Shown in pieces: positions 62,026-64,000 of a DNA stretch of 64,000 nucleotides. Under the pieces are notes generated by a model. That model was given only the letters and a program-made list of their open reading frames with translations, was not told the origin of the DNA and did no database searches. The DNA is from Streptomyces sp. ST2-7A (GTDB lineage Bacteria; Actinomycetota; Actinomycetes; Streptomycetales; Streptomycetaceae). The position numbers were made by a program, and so were the translations under genes. The DNA lies in the NCBI RefSeq assembly GCF_021390475.1, contig NZ_JAJUWS010000006.1, positions 62,001 through 126,000 of the forward strand, in the 5' to 3' direction. Within the stretch, counting starts at the first letter, position 1; each line of letters begins with the position of its first letter.

Positions 62026-63193
62026 GCTGGGCCTCCATCAGAGAAACGAAGCGGTCGAAGAGGTGGGCGGCGTCGTGCGGACCGGCCGCCGCCTCGGGGT
62101 GGTACTGGACGCTGAAGGCCGGGCGGTCGAGCAGCCGCAGCCCTTCCACCACGTCGTCGTTCAGGCAGATGTGGGAGACCTCGGCCCGGCCGAAGGGGGT
62201 GTCGGAGGGCTTGTCGAGGGGGGCGTCGACGGCGAAGCCGTGGTTGTGGGCGGTGACCTCCACCTTCCCCGTCGTACGGTCCTGCACCGGCTGGTTGATG
62301 CCCCGGTGCCCGTACTTCAGCTTGTAGGTCCCGAAACCCAGCGCGCGGCCCAGGATCTGGTTGCCGAAGCAGATCCCGAAGAGCGGGATGCGGCGCTCCA
62401 GTACCGCCCGCATCAGCTCCACCGGGTGGTCGGCGGCGGCCGGGTCGCCCGGGCCGTTGGAGAAGAACACGCCGTCCGGGCCGCCCGGCGCCACCGCCAG
62501 CAGTTGCTCCACCGAGGTGGTGGCCGGCAGCACGTGCACCTCGATGCCGCGCTCGGCCATCCGGCGGGGGGTCATGCCCTTGATGCCGAGGTCCACCGCG
62601 GCCACGGTGAACCGCTTCTCGCCGATGGCGGGTACCACGTAGGGCTCGGTGCAGGCCACCTCGGCGGAGAGGTCGGCGCCCTTCATCCGCGGGATCGCCC
62701 GCACCCGGTCGGCCAGTCGTTCCGGGTCGGCACCCTCCAGGGCGGGCCCCGAGAAGATGCCCACCCGCATGGCCCCGCGCTCGCGCAGGTGACGGGTGAG
62801 TGCCCGGGTGTCCACGCCGCTGATACCGACCACGTCCTGCGCGGTCAGTTCCTCGTCCAGGGAGCGGCGGGAGCGCCAGTTGGAGGAGCGGCGGGCGGGG
62901 TCGCGGACCACGAAGCCGGAGACCCAGATCCGGCCCGACTCCGGGTCCTCGTCGTTCACGCCGGTGTTGCCGATGTGGGGGGCGGTCATCACCACCACCT
63001 GCCGGTGGTAGGAGGGGTCGGTCAGCGTCTCCTGGTAGCCGGTCATGCCGGTGGAGAAGACCGCCTCGCCGAAGGTCTCGCCGACGGCACCCCAGGCGCG
63101 TCCGCGGAAGACGCGGCCGTCCTCCAGGACCAGCAGGGCCGGTCCGGACGCGGTGGTGGGGCTCTTTGTCGTGGAGGGGGCGGAGGTCGTCAT
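62018..63193 (-). CDS. carA: Carbamoyl-phosphate synthase small subunit
   Basis: 391 aa. Glutaminase subunit feeding ammonia to CarB. N-terminal CPSase domain ([50 protein letters not shown]) and class I amidotransferase domain with nucleophile Cys in [15 protein letters not shown] and His/Glu in [23 protein letters not shown] also conserved. The ATG overlaps the stop of the upstream membrane-protein gene. Confidence 0.98.
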
Positions 63194-63918
63194 CGTGCGC
63201 CTTCCTGGTCGTGCGGGCCGGTGGTGCCGGCGGGGGATTCGGAAGCGTCATCGGTACCGGGACTCGCCGCGGTGGCGGGGGACGGGGCGGGGACGGGGAC
63301 CGGGGCCCCCGCGGGGGTCCGCGTCCCCTCGGCGGCCTCGGCGGCCGCGCGGTGGACCGCCTCCAACCACTCCCGGTGCTCCTCGGCGCGGTCGGAACGG
63401 AATCCGGAGTCCAGGACCCGCTCCCCGTGGCGCCAGGTGAGCACCAGCAGGCCGCCGTCGGTGAGCACCTTCCCGGCGATGCCCCGGTCCAGCCGGGCCC
63501 CGATCAGGCGGTCGGCGGGGACGAAGAAGTCCCGCGCGCCGGGGCGCACCACGCGCACCCCGTGATCGGTGAGGGTCAGCTCGGCCGTGCTGCGGGTGCC
63601 CAGCCCCCGGGTGACGATGCGGTCCAGCCACTGCTCGGTGGTGGTGGAGCCGAAATAGCGGCCCCGCAGCACCAGGCGGGCCGGTGCGTCCGGGGCCGGG
63701 TCGACGGGCAGCTCCGGCAGGTCGGAGTGGAAGGATCCCCGGCGGGCCCAGCCCCGGCCCATCAGCCAGTAGAGCAGGACCACGACCAGCAGCATCCCGA
63801 TGGTCCAGGAGATGTATCCCGGCCAGTGGATCTCGGGGCGCTCCACTGCGAGCGCGACCACCGACGTGTCGGGCGCGGCGGGCGTGTCGGGCGCGGCGGG
63901 TGCGGAGAGGGTGATCAC
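63190..63918 (-). CDS. Membrane-anchored protein between pyrC and carA
   Basis: 242 aa from GTG at 63918, overlapping the pyrC stop (GTGA), and its own stop overlaps the carA ATG. One membrane helix at ~36-52 ([20 protein letters not shown]) followed by a small soluble domain ([72 protein letters not shown]) with a PH-like beta pattern, then a disordered Pro/Ala tail. Locked into the pyr operon by overlaps at both ends. No known role in pyrimidine synthesis; function unknown. Confidence 0.8.
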   Translation of the reverse strand: MITLSAPAAPDTPAAPDTSVVALAVERPEIHWPGYISWTIGMLLVVVLLYWLMGRGWARRGSFHSDLPELPVDPAPDAPARLVLRGRYFGSTTTEQWLDRIVTRGLGTRSTAELTLTDHGVRVVRPGARDFFVPADRLIGARLDRGIAGKVLTDGGLLVLTWRHGERVLDSGFRSDRAEEHREWLEAVHRAAAEAAEGTRTPAGAPVPVPAPSPATAASPGTDDASESPAGTTGPHDQEGAR

Positions 63919-64000
63919 GCGGGCTCCCCCTCCACGACGGTGGCCCGACCGCGCAGGAAGGTGTACCGGACCCGGCCCGGCAGTTCCAGCCCTCGATACG
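63915..64000 (-). CDS. pyrC: Dihydroorotase, C-terminal fragment
   Basis: Only the last 27 codons and stop are in the window ([27 protein letters not shown]). This matches the C-terminus of actinobacterial dihydroorotase, where the beta-sandwich ends. The upstream gene order pyrB-pyrC expected in this operon fits. The stop overlaps the start of the next gene. Confidence 0.85.
   Translation of the reverse strand, partial: YRGLELPGRVRYTFLRGRATVVEGEPA

Overview
This window is typical high-GC actinomycete chromosome, most likely a Streptomyces or a close relative. The evidence is the very high GC content, frequent GTG starts, 4-bp GTGA/ATGA start-stop overlaps, and lineage-diagnostic genes: RbpA, the integration host factor mIHF, MurT/GatD, a helicase-dead PriA, GuaB1, a PnuC-like RibM in an FMN-riboswitch operon, and an orphan EccA-like TPR-AAA protein. 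I found no tRNA or rRNA gene, CRISPR array, insertion sequence, prophage or biosynthetic cluster. The content is chromosomal core plus conserved accessory genes.

Layout. 1-9.5 kb: a truncated CsbD gene, a DUF2071 protein, bioA-bioD, a large acyl-CoA dehydrogenase, a DJ-1/PfpI protein, a CtaG-type cytochrome oxidase assembly protein, and the gatD-murT pair that amidates lipid II. 9.8-13.4 kb: a 64-aa membrane protein, an FtsK/SpoIIIE-like protein with a degenerate P-loop, and a MocR regulator. 13.8-18 kb: rbpA behind a textbook SigR promoter, fxsA, and overlapping lnt-ppm. 18.3-24.2 kb: a YtcJ-type amidohydrolase, an Lrp regulator, an unknown Cys-motif protein behind twin palindromes, an acyl-CoA dehydrogenase and a Tat-exported C39-like peptidase. 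24.4-28.5 kb: a P-loop kinase translationally coupled to a TPR-AAA (EccA-like) ATPase, then a GAF-PP2C phosphatase.

28.6-34.3 kb: on the minus strand, FMN riboswitch - ribE - ribM(pnuC-like) - ribBA - ribH - hisE - hisG - PH-domain membrane protein, mostly overlapping or tightly spaced. Riboflavin synthesis and uptake are thus under FMN control, with the two his genes downstream. 34.5-37.3 kb: divergent ROK regulator and MFS exporter with a palindromic operator between -35 and -10 of what looks like a leaderless MFS transcript. 37.2-42.3 kb: MalY-type PLP enzyme, a lysine 2-monooxygenase-like flavoprotein (DavB-like), a 5-aminopentanamidase-like amidase (DavA-like) and an Lrp regulator, a plausible lysine to 5-aminovalerate module. 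42.4-45 kb: GuaB1 and a SorC regulator.

45.3-64 kb: a long minus-strand housekeeping series, in transcription order pyrC (partial) - membrane protein - carA - carB - pyrD - pyrF - mihF - gmk - rpoZ - coaBC - metK - priA - fmt - rsmB - rpe. It is split by strong hairpin terminators after carB, pyrF, rpoZ and metK and by promoters before mihF, metK and fmt. One unrelated plus-strand HTH-like gene sits between fmt and priA.

No obviously new multigene system stands out. The most interesting points are the DavB/DavA/Lrp module with helically phased TTGCGC repeats, the twin TGTGG-N6-CCACA palindromes, the degenerate FtsK-like protein, the orphan EccA-like ATPase, an in-frame upstream start with a strong Shine-Dalgarno for ribE, and a long structured leader ahead of lnt.
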